A stretch of 64,000 nucleotides of DNA from Cheilinus undulatus (taxonomy: Eukaryota > Chordata > Actinopteri > Labriformes > Labridae). The position numbers were made by a program, and so were the translations under genes. The DNA lies in NCBI RefSeq assembly GCF_018320785.1, contig NC_054867.1:22013855-22077854 (forward strand), written 5' to 3'. Shown piece after piece: positions 11,901-26,500 of this stretch (positions are counted from its first letter, which is position 1; each line of letters opens with the position of its first letter). The notes below the pieces were generated by a model, which was not told where the DNA came from, did not search any database, and saw only the letters and a program-made list of their open reading frames with translations.

Positions 11901-14900
11901 CATTAAAGCACTTCATGATGCTGGATGGTCTTTGAGACAAATATAACAGGTGGTCTAATAAATTTGTTAATCACTGTACATAATTGCCAAAGACAAATAT
12001 CTGATGAACATCTGAAGATCTCAATGTTGCATCGCACAGCTGGCAGGTTTGTAAATGATTGTGAATGAGGAGAAAAGACACAAAGGATCAGGGGCAGACT
12101 GTCTGACTTTCATAAGGAATAAATGTCAGTGTTATATCGTTAACATTAACTTCCATTAATTTTGAGCAGATTTAACAGACTGTTTTCAACATTAATGTCT
12201 TTTTTTAAGTGACTAATGGTTAACAGAGTTACATTTTTAAACAACTGTGCCCATCTCTGCCAACAGCCGCAATTCAACCCAACTTTGTAAGAGCGACATT
12301 ATATGGACAAAAGTATTTGGCCACACCTGTCAATTACTGAATTCAGGTGTTTCAATCAGACCGAGTTCCACAGGTGTCTAAAATAAAGCAACTAGCCATG
12401 CAGACTCCATTTGCAATAATTTGTGATACCAAATGGGTCCTTCTGAAGAGCTTAGTGACTTCAAGCGGGGTACTATGATGAGTGCACCTTTGCTATAAAA
12501 CGGTTTGGGAAGTTTCCTCCCTGATATTAAAGTGGAAGTATCAAGGTACAACAGCAACTCAGCCACAAAGTGAAAGACCACAGAGTGGGGTCAGCGACTG
12601 CTAAGGCGCATAGGTCGAAAAGTCGCCAATGCTCTGCTGATTCCATAGCTTAATGGTTCTGAGCTTCCACTGGCATTAATGTAAAAAGTCTGGGTGTGAC
12701 AGATGTCGAGAGAAGATTACCTGCCTTACTACATTGTGCCAACTGTGAAGTTTGGTGGAGGAGGGATGATGGTATTTGTCCATATAGTGTGTAAAGCTTT
12801 TTTCATAAACAAAAACATGCAGGCAGAAAGCAGACAGAAAGTAATAGTAGAATAATAATGTATTGATTTGATAAAAAAAAAAGAAAATCAGAGCATTAAA
12901 AACACAACAATTCCCATACTGTAAAAAAACAAGAATGACAGTGAGCCAAAATTAAAACCAGAGATAAAACAAAGGTAAAAATTTGCCAACAAACATTAAA
13001 TCAACCTTAACTTGATACCATTTTTGAGAAGTCAGGAAAACCCCTGAATTTTTATGAAAAGGAATTCTGCAACAGCAAAAGCACTCAGAGAGCGCAGACC
13101 TCTGCCATTAGCCCTATCTCCCAATAGTAAAGAATCCTTTAAAAAATTCCTGGATCCAGATGGTGATCCGGATCACTCCCAAAATCTAATCAGTTCTTCC
13201 TTATGCCATTTCTGACATTTTCTGAAAATTTCATTAAAATCCATCCATAACTTTTTGAGTTATGTTGCTAACAAACTAACTAACAAACCCTCCCAATCTC
13301 ATAACCTCCTTGGCAGAGGTAATAACTTGCTACTTATCAACAGCCTATACAATTACAAAATATCACCAGCAGGTGGCAGCAACTCACCAATCATCTGTGC
13401 AACTGTTTTCTCATATTCTGCAACTATTGTCCTGTTAAGATAAGAGCAGAGTTAACCACCAATCATCTCTGTGTTTCTCCACATTATTCAGCTATTTTAC
13501 TAAACCACATTATGATAAAATAAAAATGCGCCTTTAAAGACACTGCAGCTTTATACCTCATCTCCAACACCTCAGCTCTGCTCTCCTCAAACTTCCTCTT
13601 CCACTCGTTGACCTCGATCTCCTTAGTGATGATCTGATTGTAAGACATAACATGAACAGATTAAACGGGTTTAAAATGAATTTGATGATACAGTAAAGGC
13701 CTTATTTGTGCTCATATAACAGTGATGTACCTCTTCTCTGATTAGAGTGAGCACCGCAGCTTTGTCCATCTCACTCATGGGAGCGTTATCCTGAGACAGG
13801 TCGGCTGTATCTGTGGTCTCGCTAAACGTCACCTTCGCTTTTTGGCTTATAGTTACTTCACTCTGTAAAGCATGTAGAAAAATATCATGTACTCTCACTT
13901 TGAGATATGCAAAATTTTGGCAGATTTATGGCTTGTAACAAATCCTTTAAGCTGCTTTTTTAAACTTTCCATTTAAAATCACATGATGTCTTTGCAAGGA
14001 GTGCTCAGGGAACACTGTTTAAAATTTGTGTTGAATTTGTTCATCAAACATTTGAATAACCTGAAGGTGCAAGTGTGGTTGCCTAAGACAAATATTGTGC
14101 AAGAAACATCAACTAAAATCTATCCAAAATTGCAGGTAAGGCCAAAGAAATTAAGCTTTATAAAATTCTTGAAAAGAATTATGGCTTTCTAACTGAGATG
14201 AAGAACCACTGGTTCAAACAAACCAGATATACTTTGGTGTTCACATACCAGTTCCTATGATCTACTTACAGTCTCATCTTTCAGACTGCAGGTGTCCTTC
14301 TCCTCAAGGTGGTCTGACATCTTAGTCTCTGCAACTTAAAGGGAGAAAAAAATACAGAAATTTCACGTTAATTGAACTTAGCTACACAAAAATGACAGAA
14401 AAGAAACAGAAGTATATCTGTCAAAAGCTTAAGTGAACTAAAGACTCATTTCTTAGCGGACTGTCTTATTACTCAGTAAAAAAAAAAAAACATGTGATAC
14501 CTGCCACAGACTGATTGTTAAACCCAACTGCATAATGGATTTCTTGGAAAGTCTTATAATTCTAACATTTCTCTATCCAGGACAGATTTCTGCTGAGCAA
14601 GCTTGCTCTATTTTTCTCTTATATTAACTTAAACTTTCTCTCTGGCTGCACTGCCATCTCCAATGGTCTAGCAGAATTTGTTATATAACTGACACAGTCT
14701 TGTTTCATATTCCAGTTGTCTAGTTCATACCCTTCTGATCATGGTTGATAATTTGGCACCATGTCTGATGCATATATCTTGTGAAAAATGACTTAAATGT
14801 GTCCTTTAAACACTACTTACCATAAGCATAATAACTCTACACTCATGACTGATGTTTAGTCTATGCGGGCCGTTTGTTTAACTGCAGAGCTTTGTGAACT

Positions 14901-17900
14901 ATTAATACAGAAGAGTTCTTTCTCATAAGAGTGCATCTAAGGGGAAAAGTGTCGTTCAGGGCATAGATATCATACAGGTGTTTCAAGTTAAAAGGGATGA
15001 ACCGATTGCACTTTTTGGACCACATATACAGTGCATAATAAAAAGTATTTATTCCATAGGATGTTTTACTTTTTCAGTGATTATATAAATCAATCATGGT
15101 CAATATAATTCGGCTTTTTGATAAATAGATACAAAAAATTAAATAAATAAAACAAATTAAATAAAGTGACTGACCTGATTCAACAGAGGTCCAGCTATTG
15201 GTGCTAGTAGTTTCACAGTTAGTGAAGTAGGGATCACCTGAGTGTAGTGAATGTGTCTGAAGTGATTGTAGTATAAAGACACCTGTGTCTGGAAGGTCGA
15301 GTCACTGGTTAATCAGTATTCCTGGCTATCATTACACCATGATGACAAAAGAACACTTCTAGTAGGGTCAAGCAGATTATATTGACCGTAATTAATTTAT
15401 AAAAATCAATAAAAGGGTAAAACATCCAAGGGGATGAATACTTTTTGTAAGCACTGTAAGTACTTACAATTGTGTACTCACTGGTACCAATTACAAATAC
15501 AGATATTCATAATACCATAACAGTTCTTGGCATTACATTCAAAGTTATCTTTATTTTCATTAGATGTTCCTCACTGCAGGGCGGCATGGCGGCGCAGGGG
15601 TTAGCACTGTTGCCTCACAGCAAGAAGGTTCGATTCTCAGTCAGGGCTTTTCTGTGCAGACTTTGCATGTTCTCCCCGTGTATGGGTTCCCTCTGGGTAC
15701 TTTAGCTTCCTCCCACCACCAAAAAATGCTCATTAGGTTAATTGGTGACTCTAAATTGGCCGTAGGTGTGAATGTGAGCGAGCTTGCTTGTCTGTCTCTA
15801 TATGTCAGCCCTGCGATTGACTGGCGACCAGTCCAGGGTGTACCTTGCCTCTTGCCTGATGACAGCTGGGATAGGCTCCAGCAGGATAAGCAGTATAGAA
15901 AATGGATGGATGGTTCCTCACTGCTACTCTTGACAATTTAGCTGTGCGTACTCTGCATTCTGCATCACTTTTGACATCCTTGTTTAGGTTAAAACATCAA
16001 CAAACCACAGACATGGCTCCAACTTTGCCTACCTGCTTCATGCTGTAAAATGATACTGAGTGCAGTATCGGCAATGTTTTTCTTAAGAGTACGAGATGAC
16101 ATACTCAGTGCTGGTATCAGTATTTGTACATCCCCAAATGCTGAACTTACAACATCTTTGCCTTCAAAGCCCAAAGTCTCTTGTAAATCTCCAAACATAA
16201 TGTCTTATATGCAGTGAATGAATTCTGTATCTAAACATACCATCCATAACAGACTTTTCGATGATTGGCTGCTTTTTGACAGGTGCTTTGATGCATTCAG
16301 GTTCAGCTTTCTCCTCCTGGCTGTCGGTGGCCTGGCCCATCATGCCGGTGGAGGCGAGCTTCTCTTCATCAGTGGCGTGATGAACCCGCTGAGTGATCTC
16401 TGGGGTCCGAACCACCACCTCATCCTCCTCCTTGGGAGAGGAAAGCAAGATTAGATTCACATAACAAGAGCTTAAGGTACATCTGGAGTGAAAATGAACA
16501 AACAATACCAACAAAACAAATTTAATACCTACAGGAAAGTTAATATATGAAGTAGAGTTGTGGATTAAAAGTTTTCATGAGCAGTTCTGTGTTTATTATA
16601 TTCCTTAATCCTTAAAACTTAAAAGTAGGATTTAGTACAACTGCAAAGACCCAAACAACGATGACGTTACAACTACAATATTGTGGTTGAGTCCTGTCAT
16701 TTGTTGGCCTTGACAAACGGTGTTAAAATTATCTTACAGCCTCTTCTATCATATCAGAGATACTGTCAAGGGCACACGGGAGCAGAGGTCTGATATTCGA
16801 CTGCAGAGCAGCGCTAAGTCACTGGTCTGTCACCATGCCAGACAAGCACTGCAGAGACGCTGCTGATGCCCTGTCAGCTTGTGTTACTGTGTATATCTGT
16901 GCGTGTTTGTAAGGAGGTGAGGCCACAGGGTTGGACAGCTGCTGAATAATGGGCACTGCAGCCTCCCTGCAGTGGGGTAAAACATTTTGGCTGACACAAC
17001 ACTAACACAGAAAGTCAAACTGTACCTGATTACACACATCCAGCACCAACGACTGGCTCTCGTCATATTTCTGAACTTTACAGGTGTTCCTATAAAAAAA
17101 GCACACATTAACGACAACATGTCAGAATGTATAGATCCAAACATCCTTTTTTCTCCCATATCAATTAAAGCTTCTACAGTGCTGCCTTACTTCTAAAGGG
17201 ATCATACGATGGTACAAATCAACTTGCAGATGTAGCAGGGGACTACTTTTTGAGATGAGGTGACACAGAGACAGACATTTATTTCCCTCATGTGCTTCTG
17301 AAACATTTAGTTCTGATGCAGCATTTGCACCAGTGAGAGTAATATGAGAAGCCAGCATGCATGAAAGAAAAAAGAGAGCGTTTATAGTGAGTACTTACAA
17401 CAGAAAACAGAGAAACTTGACTTGTTCAGATGTCCTGAGGCCAAGAGAGGAGCAGAAAGCAGAGTTTGGGGGGATTGCGTAACAGACAGAAAGAGGGAGG
17501 GATGAAGGATGAGGGGGATATTGATGAAGAGGATGAAGAACAGAGAGAGGAGAGCGTGTGAGTGACTACAGGGGATCAGCTCAGCGTTGCAGCAGAAGTT
17601 TCAAGTCTGAGCATAAACACAAGACGTAGACAGATCTGGTAGGACTAAATACAGCTCCAGAATGGAGAAAATATGTTATCCTCAAGCACTTTTTTATATT
17701 TGTGTGAGAGTATTTTTCAGGCTGGATGATGCAACAAAATCAAGCTCAAATGGATTTTTAAACAGCAGAATAATAATATTTGGCTTGGGAAAGGCTCCTA
17801 AATCTACATTAGTCAGAATGATTGCTTAAGAAGTCTCTTAAAAATTAAAACACCACTTTTTCCTTAATTTAGTATCTCTATCTTATTCTAACCATCCCCT

Positions 17901-20508
17901 CTCAATGTCTGGTTGATTTCAACACAAGCACACCTCATTTCACTTAACAAGACACTGATATGATTGTTCAACAAAAACTGAAGTGCTTTAATTTTGCTCC
18001 AAGAGTGGTACAGTATCATCCAACAGCAATATGACAGACGAGTAGAAAGCATGCCAAGGCATATAAAAGCTGCCATTAAGATCTAAATATTAAAAATCCC
18101 ATGGGCAACACTGCCTGTTTATCAGTTGGTAGAGCAGGTGCCCATTTACTGGTCATGGGATTGATTCCCAGTCTAGTGCATGTCTAGTGCATGTCTTCCC
18201 CCACTCTCTCCCCATGTTTCCTGTCTCCCTTCAGCTGTCCTACCAAACAGAGGCAAAAAGACCCAAAATAATCTAAAAAAAAAACAAAACAAAAAAAAAA
18301 CAGGTGGACCCTCACGATCATCACAGATTTTCTAGTACATAAGGTATGATCCCTTCCAAAAAAGCCCCCCCCCAGGCAAATTGATTTGAAGGAGGTCCTG
18401 CAGACCTCCTACTACATGTCTAGCCAGATGAAGGGAGACAAGAGCCTGCAGCAGTCTTGTACTGAGAGAGGCTAGCTGTGTCACTTCAACATCTTGCATT
18501 CTTACTGGCATTGTTTTTATGTACTTTTCCACAGTCTCTTTTGTTATTGAGTTCCAAATAGTTTCTAGCTGTTCCCACAGCCTTGCTTTAGATGTAACTT
18601 CTGTGCCATCAATATTTGAATCTACTAAATCCCAAATTTGTTCAATAGGATTCAAATCCGGACTTTGACTTGACCAGTCCATCAGTTCCAGTACTCCAGA
18701 TTCCTTTTTCTCACTTAAAATAGTCTCTTCACAGCTTTGAAGTATGCTTGGGGTCATTGTCTTGTTGGTATATGAACCCACGACCAATCAGATTCAGTCC
18801 AGAAGGGCTTCCATGATGCACCAAGATGTTGTGGTAGACGTTCTTGTTCATGATACCGTCCATTTTCCCACGCTGTATCCACAAATGGAACCCCATACCA
18901 TAATGGAATCTCCACTGTGTTTCACTGTGGGTGCAATGCATCTGGCATCAAAATGTTCTCCTGCTTTTCTGCGGACATAAACACCACGATGCTGACTGAA
19001 GAGTTCAAACTTGGACCTGTCCATCCAGAGTACCTTCTTCCAGTCATCAACAGTCCAGTGCTCCCTGGCAAATCTGGGGTGTTTCTGGATGTTTGCAGGC
19101 CTCAATAATGGCTTCTTAGCAGCTATTCTTCCCTTTAAGCCTTGTTCCGTCTAGGGATGCACTGATCCACCTTTTTTGGTCCTGATACCGATTCTGATAC
19201 CTGGGCTTTGGGTATCAGCTGATACCGATACTGATCCGGTACCAGTTTTAAAAGAATAACCTGCATGCCCTTCTGTAAGATACGACTGGTAATTGTTTTG
19301 GGTAAAAGGCAAAAAATGAGTATATATAGATAAATGAAGTTGATATGTATTTAAACTATAAAGTGTTTAAATGTTTACCTGCAGTTTGGTAAAAACAATG
19401 CTTCAGAACTTACAGAAATTACAATTAAATTGTAAACTTCTATACTCTGTAGACTGGTAATGCAGCAAAAAAAACAAAGAAAGTGCATCAGAGGTAACAT
19501 TCCAGTACAAAACTGTATTACACAAGTGTTTTTAACCACATACTGTAAACAAAGTGACAATTCTGTGAGAAAATAGTGCAAACAACCTTGTAAAAAAGGC
19601 TTAGAGCTGGTTGCCTAGATCAGCAACATGGATCGGCCCTTTCCCACCGATACTCGATCCAGCTTTAAGGGGCTGGATCGGGCCGATACCCGATACCAGG
19701 ATCAGTATCGGTGCATCCCTAGTTCCGTCAGCCGTCTGCATATGGTCATTCAGGAGACTTTCTCAGACTCTGATCTAGAAGCATTCATCTCTGCCTGAAG
19801 ATCAGCAGTGGTCTTCCTTCTGTCTCTAGTACTTAAAATCTTGAGGTGTCTGACATCTGCTTTAGTTAACTTTCATTTCCTGCCTCTTCCTTGGCGCATT
19901 TTTGTAAGTACCAGTCTCGGCAATTGACTCCAATGCATACTTGACCACATTGTGAGAACACTTTATGTCTTTCCCTATTTGTCTCAGAGACCATCCAGCA
20001 TCATGAAGTGCTTTAATGCGAACTCTTTCATTTTCAGTGAGCTCTTCATGTTTTACCATTTTGAACAGGAATGAGGAATTTCAAACTGAATTCACCTTTT
20101 TATACCCAAATTTGAGCCGGCTCACTGGGCTTCTCTAAGAAGTCAGAAATTAATCAAGCATAACATTCAACCACTAAAACTCATTTTTCTGTTCAGGAAT
20201 GCAAGTAAATAACTATAATTTGACATATTAATCAAGAAATATTAGTGTGCTTTACTATTCTTTCAGTTTTTTTGTAAATCAGTAAATTTGAAAATTCATG
20301 GCTAACAATAATAATTATGTTTTAGCATTAAAAATATCATTTGGGTTTAAGAGCTTCTACATATTGGTGTATTAACCATTGCAAAAACATAAAAAATGAT
20401 TTTGGTAATTACCAATGCTGTTAATTTAGGGCAGCTGTGGTATAAACCTTACTTTGGGCGGTGGTCTAATAAATTTGCTAAGCTCTGTATATATATATAT
20501 ATATAGGG

Positions 20509-20585
<77 letters not shown>

Positions 20586-23500
20586 GACAATTTTATTTGA
20601 AAGAGAGAGAGAAAATCACACGAGGCCTCTTAATTTTTGTGGCGCTGTAAAGCCCAAACCTCTCCAGCTAAGACACTTCTGAAAGTCTATTTATAGCCTG
20701 CTAGAACTGCATCAATGTGCAGTGTTAAGTGTTTGGCATGTGTTCAAAGCATTGCTCGCTGTGCATTCAGCCATCACTAAACCAGTAGGAGCTAATCTAA
20801 TCCATATCTTTGAGAATATCAATCACACTGAAATATGCATTTTAATTTTTGGTGCTAATGTTACAAATGCACAAAACAGGACAAAACATGTACTTACTTG
20901 ACCGTCCTCTCTTTGCTCTTCTTGGGAATCTGCCTCACTTTCTTCTGCCCTGCAGGCTGCTTTGCTGTCTGTTTGTCCACGTCTTTCACGTTTTTCTCTG
21001 GTTGAGGCGCACTACTGGACGAGTCATCTGTGTTAAGAGTTTTTGAGGATTTAAAAGGGTCCACAGAGTCGTCAAAATTGTCTGGATCAAAACTGTACGT
21101 TCCCCTGGGCAGCACTGGAGAGCTGCTCATCTTGCTATTGCTCCCAAACGGATTAAAGTTTGGATCGTCCCACTGACTGGGATCAAAGTTATACGCTCCT
21201 TTTTTAGGAATAGGGACATCATCGAGGTTCAAAGGTGCGGAAGAGTCTGAAACTGGTGGATCAGGCTCTGGAAGAGGGTCTGAAACTACTTCTGAAGATG
21301 CTTCTGGAACTGGTTGAGAGTCTATTTCTGGCACAGCAGGTTCTGGTGCAGGTTTATCTAAAGCCTCGGATCCTTTAGGCTTTTGCTTCTTTACTGCAAG
21401 TTTGCTGATTGTCTTTTTACCTCCTAATTTCCTCGGCGGTGGCTTGCTGACTGTCCCCTCGTCCATGCCAAATTCCAACATCATAGTCTTTGATTCTGAA
21501 GATGACGTCTCTGCTTCTGCTGGAGCTGCTGAGCTGGCCTCGCTGACAGGCAGTGAGCTACTGAGAGGCTCGAGTCTGGGGAGAGAGCTCGGACCGCATG
21601 GTGGGGGAGAGTTCTGGATTTTAGACCCGCCACTTGTGAAGGGGTTAAAGCTGTCATCCAGCTGGTTGGGGTCAAATTTGTAGGAAGCCTTAGGAACAGG
21701 AAGTTCTTCTTCGTCATTTGTTTGGGGGGGCTCTTCTTGTTTGGGGGTCTTCAGCTTCAGGGATGGAGGCTTTGATTTATTTGTTTTAGTCTTTTTAGTG
21801 GGCTCTGTCTGTTTCAGGTCAATGCTCTCTGGTTCTGGTTTCTGCTCTAAAGCTTGGCTGACTTCAAGTTCACTGTTCTTGATCAAGTCTGGCTCCTGTA
21901 TCTGAGCAGGAGCAGGGTCAGGAAGTGGAGCAGGAATTGAAGCTGGAGCAGGGACTGAAGTTTCATCTGGGACAGGCTCTGCATCTAGGACAGGGACTGG
22001 TGCTTGGGTTGGCTCAAACTTTGGCACTGCATTTTCATTAGCCACTTCAGGTGTTTCCCTGTGTGAGGATGCAGCAACAGAAGGCTCTGACACAGACTCA
22101 CAGGCTTCTGGAAGATTCTCTGTTTGCTCTTCCTCCAGGGTCTGGATGTTTACTTCCAGTGGGTGTCCCATGGGCACCGCAGGCTCATCCTGACCCATAC
22201 TGAGAAACGAATCCTGATCCTCAACAGGAGCAGTAACTATCAGGTGCTCCTCCTGATCCACATCTGAAGGAAAAATAAAAGAGAGAATAAAACATTAAAC
22301 ATTTTAAAAAGACACAACATGCACACTTTTCTGCCTGTGATCATCTCTCCAATCAAATCTGGAGTCTGGTGTAGTTGATGCCTGATTGGTTACAAGCCAG
22401 CCAACTGTTCTGCTAGCTGCTGTTGCCATGGCGATGTCTTACTATGAGGGCTCTGACATTTATAAACTGACTGAAAAATAAAAAGAGAATAACAAGAGAG
22501 ATAAGATTGATTTGTAGTGTGACATCAGGGACAGAAGTGATTGTTATTGTGCAATTATTCCCTCAAGGGAGCAGTTTGACACATCAACATATTTCAGTAC
22601 GCCTGTCATCCTCACCATATTCCTGTAATATTATGTTGCTAGGAGACTAGCACGGCCTGCTGTGTTTCTACCTACTTCCATTCAGATTATTATGTCGCCA
22701 GAGTGTCACTCTCAAAGTATTCCTGCAATCCGACATGCCCATAAAAACATGTTCTCTGTAAATCCACATGCATATTCAGTAGACAGGTAGAACATTCCTT
22801 CTGTTGTCTCCCTGTTGTTTTTATAAAGGCTGAACACGACACAGCACCCTGCGTACATCAAGAACCAAAAAATGTGGTCTAATTTGAATTTCTAAATGAA
22901 TTGTTTGCATTTGTTTATCATATACTTCATATTTTTGAGTGACTATTACAGCATGCAGCACTGACACTGTGCATTGTAGTTATTTTTAGACAAATACACA
23001 TCTGTATTATGATTGCTTTGGTTTGAAAGAAATATTTCTAATGATATTAAAACCAAAGGGCAATTAGTTTACTGACCTACACCCAGGTTTAATATGTTTT
23101 TCTATTGCTAGTTATGGTGGATTGTTTCCCTTGTTTTCATGCTGGATCGTCATTGAAAGGAGGCAGTCTGCCATGCAAATTATGCAGCTTAATAGCAGTT
23201 TTGTACTGTTTTTAGGACTTTTATGTATGTATCCCTTGTCTTTCTCACAGTCATTTTTGTCATACTACAGGGTGTATTGAGTATATCCGGATCAGGAGAG
23301 ATGGGCGGAACTTTCTTCCAAGTGGGGAAGGCCAATCGAACCTGGTGTCGGTGCTAACTCCCCACATGACATCGTGAAGGAAAATTCTGAGAACGGCTTG
23401 TTTTAGCACACATTTTCTGAAGGGGGGGGGGGGGGGGGCATATATTTTTGTTAGAAAAGCCTGAAAGATATTTTTGCATAATGTGTGACCTTGAAGACTT

Positions 23501-26500
23501 GTTGCATGCTTAAATGTATACCTGATATGCCTATTATTCTACTTTTTTAAGTGGACTTCAGGAACACTAGCAACTCTCCAGGGCACAGCTAATGGGCTTC
23601 TAACAAATAAACAAGTAGAAGCAGCTATTTATAGCATTTCTGCTCCCGCCTGCCATGATTAAAACTTCCACTCACAGCTGCAGCAGAAACAGATGTTTAT
23701 GGTTGGCTCAAAAGTGAACTCCCTCCTCGATCGGTACTGATTAACCTCTACAATCTGCACTTCTGGAAAAGTTTCTGTTTTCAACAGGATCAGTTGATTT
23801 CATCTAAAATGGTGACTTAACCACAACATAACCACATGGCAGTTTCCTTCTTCTTAAAAGGCATGTCTCATGATGGTTTTAGTTAGATAACATGCTTTGT
23901 TCAGTCCCTCCCCTCACTGTGACCTCTATCACTCACAAACACAAAAACAGGGTGAACCAAAGCTTTTGTTGAACCTGTTGAATTCCAGAGCAAAGGCCAT
24001 TCCCACACTGACTCTGCTACTAGCTCCTCCTCTTAGTGATTCAAATGACAATGATGCTTCCACCATCATCACACCCAAAATCCTCTCAGCGTGCATACCA
24101 GCTCCCATACCAGGTATGCAGGTCATATCAGAGTAATTATTAACCTGAGGTGGCTACCTGTGTTAAAACAATGCAACCATACATCTGCAGAAGAACTGAG
24201 TGGACTGGAAATCTACTTAACACTGTATTTATAAGTAAAAATGTCATGGTAAAATCCACTTTTATGCTTAAATGCAGTAAGAAGGTACATTCCTGAACAG
24301 TCAGCCAACATATGTATCCAATTACTCTGACAAGGTGAACCTGATACACAGTCAGACACAGATGTGGAATTTATAAAGGCTCCAAAGAATGACACAGGGT
24401 GATTTCTTTCAAAAAAAAAAACATTTACTTTTTTGATTCATCTTATAAACATTTTTCCTTCATTGAATAAAGACAAACACATGCAACGTGTTGTAATGTT
24501 GGCTCACTTACAGCAGCATTAAAAGACTCTTGTTTCCATGGCAACTAAAAGGAGGGACACCCTCTCTACAATATGCTGTGTGCTAGAAAAGAAACATCTT
24601 CCACTGGGATTTATATATTCAGGGTTTCACTGAGAACTCCAAGCAACTCAAAGGTAGGCATTGGCTCAGACTGTATGCTAGCTCTAATTCCTCTTATCTT
24701 TCTCTTGCTGTGTTTCTCACATGCTTATCAGTCTCCTCACCAGTTTTGTCTGCATCAGTGTTGTTGTTCTCCAGCTCTCCTGGGATGGGAGGAGGAGCGT
24801 GGACAGGAGTCGCCGCTTCAGGAGTGTCAAAATGCTCCTCTGAGTCAGAGCTGTGGAGAAAAGAAGGAGAAGGAGAGAGCATGAAGTTTCCAAACATTAC
24901 AAACAGCAGACAGTAGGAGGACGGACAGCTCCTTACATAACCGAGCAGTAAATGCTGGAACCGTGTACACTCGAAAAGGCCTTATAAACAAGACAAGTGT
25001 AAACAACACCTGACTAAACACAAATGCAAGACAGCAATGAAACATGCAAGTAAAAGAAAATGTGCAAGGCGTTATTTCTATGTCCTTCTCAACAGTTTCT
25101 CTTTAATCCGTGCATCATGACTTGATTTAAGATACTGTTGGATTCATGGTATTATTATATAAGGCAGTGTTTTGAAGTTTTTTAGCATGTGAACCTTTAC
25201 ATTTTATCAGTTGAGGAAAGTGTTCAATTCCTTGGATTTTTTTTATCCATCCCCTGACTTATACTTTTCAATAATCTTTTCTCTGAGTTGCTTTGAGTGT
25301 TCTTTTGTCATCATGGTATAATTGTAGCCATGAATAATGATTAACCAGTGACAACAGAGAGTATTGTTTAGATATGCCCTCTTTGTAAAGCATCCTGAGA
25401 CAGCTTTGGTTATGAATTGGCATCATACAAACAAAAACTGATTGATTAATTGACCTGACCTTCCAGACACATGTGTCTTTGTACTTCAATCTCTTGAGAC
25501 ACATTCACTGCACTCAGGTGATCCCCATTTTACTAATTGTGAGACTGATTGCACCAGTTGGCTGGACCTTGAATTAAGTCAGTCACTTTAAAGGGGATGA
25601 ATATTTATGCAATCACTTATTTTATCTTAAGTGTTTTTTATTTAATTGACATTACTTTGTATTAATCTATTTTCACTTTGACATTAAAGAAATTTGGTTG
25701 TCTTTTTGTTGAAATATAAATCTATATAGTAAATAAAACCATCAAAATATCAGAATTATACACTATGATATTCTAGTAGAAATCAATTATTGGGCAAATT
25801 TACAATAACATCATTTGAAGTTGTTCAATTTTCAAAATAGTGTTTGTTTTAAAATGGTAAAATGTCCAAAACTATAATGTTCACTGGTAAAAAGAAGCAC
25901 AGAAACTTAATGATCTTAATAATCATAAACCATGATCTTGAAAATTTAAGGCAATGTGAATGCATTCGACTGCAATTATTGATCTTTAAAAACAATAAAT
26001 TACCCTGTATGTAGTGTCTGAGACTCTGTGGGTTGCCACTGTATTAATGTTATCAATGTCCACTGCTTTGTTACCTCCGCCAAGGAGGTTATGTGATCGG
26101 GAGGGTTTGTTAGTTAGTTAGTTTGTTAGCAACATAACTCAAAAAGTTATGGATGGATTTTGATGATATTTTCAGGAAATGTCAGAAATTGCATAAGGAA
26201 GAAGGAATTAGATTTTGGGAGTGATCCGGATCACCGTCTGGATCCAGGAATCTTTTAAAGGATTCTGTACTATTGGGAGATAGGGCAAATGGCGGAGGTC
26301 TGCACTTTCTGAATGCTTTTCTAGTTTTAATAATATGAATGCTCTTAAACAAAACAAAATAATAAAATTCAACACTTACACCAAACATTTCAAATAGATT
26401 ATTATAAGTAAGTACTTCTGATTGTGCACAATCATTTAACTGAGTCCAAATCAATACCAGAATAAACTATGATGATAAAGTGATAGTGCCATATCCCAGA

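Noticed and set aside
18110-18180. Functional tRNA gene
   Set aside because: A- and B-box-like motifs exist, but the cloverleaf is not complete and a SINE body with poly(A) follows.
21402-21717. Open frames on both strands within 21.4-21.7 kb
   Set aside because: Shadows of tacc1 exon 3 in other frames.
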